Source of the DNA: Pseudomonadota bacterium
Lineage (GTDB): Bacteria > Pseudomonadota > Alphaproteobacteria > Sphingomonadales > Sphingomonadaceae
Direction of reading: 5' to 3'
DNA length: 6,449 nucleotides
Assembly (NCBI GenBank): GCA_963205285.1
Contig: CAUJJQ010000118.1
Coordinates: forward strand, 1-6,449
Positions 5,932-6,449 of the stretch are shown one piece after another. The notes beneath the pieces are model-generated. The model saw nothing but the letters and a program-made list of their open reading frames with translations. It had not been told where the DNA came from and searched no databases. Position 1 is the stretch's first letter. Every line of letters begins with the position of its first letter. Made by a program: the position numbers and the translations under genes.

Positions 5932-6449
5932 CGCCAGCATGGGGGGCTTGGCCGACGGCGCTGGTCACATCGCTGGTGCTGGCCGGGGTCGGGCAGGCGG
6001 ATCAACCAGCCAATCGGGCAACGGACGCACACCATATTGCGCTGGCCCCGCCGCTTAACCGGGATTTGCGGATCGACATTCGTGATGAACGGCGCTTGGT
6101 ATCGGGGGCGCTCGCGACCTTTGCCTCCCAATATCAGATGCGTTTTGTTGCCGAAGGCGATGGCTGGCACGTTACCATCCAGTTGGTCGCAGTCGATTGT
6201 GTGGGGGACGGCGCGCTGTGCGTCGCCTACCGGGGTGCCATGCAGCCGATGCTGCGGATGCCGCGTAGACTCTATCTCAGCCGCGCGCTGATGATAGGGG
6301 GTGATTTGACTGCACCGCCCGCCGCTGGAACAGACGGGTCAGGCAATATTGCCACTGTCGTCGCGGCAATCGATGCGGCAGACCCCGGCGAATTGGGCAG
6401 CGCGGAGTTGCGAGAGGCGCTCACCTATGCCGATATGCGCTTCAGGTCC
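5928..6449 (+). CDS. Probable exported protein of unknown function, 3' end cut by window edge
   Basis: Reading from the ATG at 5928 gives 174 open codons to the last base of the window, with no stop. The start overlaps the ctaA stop as ATGA, so the two are probably translated together. The N-terminus MTPAWGAWPTALVTSLVLAG has a hydrophobic stretch at about 9-22 with small residues after it (VGQAD), consistent with a signal peptide, although the n-region lacks basic residues. The visible mature part has no motif I recognise. It contains C91 and C98, seven residues apart, a basic stretch MPRRLYLSR (111-119) and a small-residue-rich linker (about 129-140). No membrane segment is visible after the N-terminus. 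Its place after haem A synthase hints at a role in the cell envelope or in oxidase assembly, but that is only context. Codon use looks like that of ctaA, and the frame stays open across high-GC sequence. Confidence 0.7.
   Translation, partial: MTPAWGAWPTALVTSLVLAGVGQADQPANRATDAHHIALAPPLNRDLRIDIRDERRLVSGALATFASQYQMRFVAEGDGWHVTIQLVAVDCVGDGALCVAYRGAMQPMLRMPRRLYLSRALMIGGDLTAPPAAGTDGSGNIATVVAAIDAADPGELGSAELREALTYADMRFRS

Overview
The window looks like ordinary chromosomal sequence from an alphaproteobacterium, most likely a member of the Sphingomonadales. This is inferred from the moderate-to-high GC, the form of the Dxs, Zur and CtaA proteins, and the MerC-Zur pairing. The exact genus cannot be fixed by eye. 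The window holds seven protein genes, two of them cut by the window edges. No RNA gene, CRISPR array, insertion sequence or integrase was seen, and no gap between genes exceeds about 210 bases.

Five genes lie on the minus strand, in the order of transcription: a MerC-domain membrane protein (4669-4247), a Zur-type Fur-family zinc regulator (4199-3741), an exported protein made of two copies of a pre-peptidase-C-like Asp-rich domain (3598-2903), dxs for the first step of the MEP isoprenoid pathway (2786-849), and an Mrr-type restriction endonuclease (849 to beyond position 1). merC and zur are 47 bases apart and probably form a metal-homeostasis pair. The exported protein has its own strong ribosome binding site, a possible promoter and a convincing rho-independent terminator, so it looks like a separate unit. 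dxs and mrr overlap by one base (TGATG), so the nuclease is probably translated by coupling to dxs.

Two genes lie on the plus strand and diverge from merC across a 209-base spacer: ctaA/cox15, the haem A synthase needed for aa3-type cytochrome oxidase (4879-5931), and an unrecognised, probably exported protein (5928 to beyond 6449) that overlaps ctaA by four bases (ATGA).

The most interesting points are the coupling of a restriction nuclease to an essential metabolic gene, the internally duplicated secreted domain protein beside zur, the histidine-rich N-terminus and altered metal-site residues of the Zur protein, and the uncharacterised gene coupled to ctaA. I see no clearly new multi-gene system here. 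These are leads of moderate strength.
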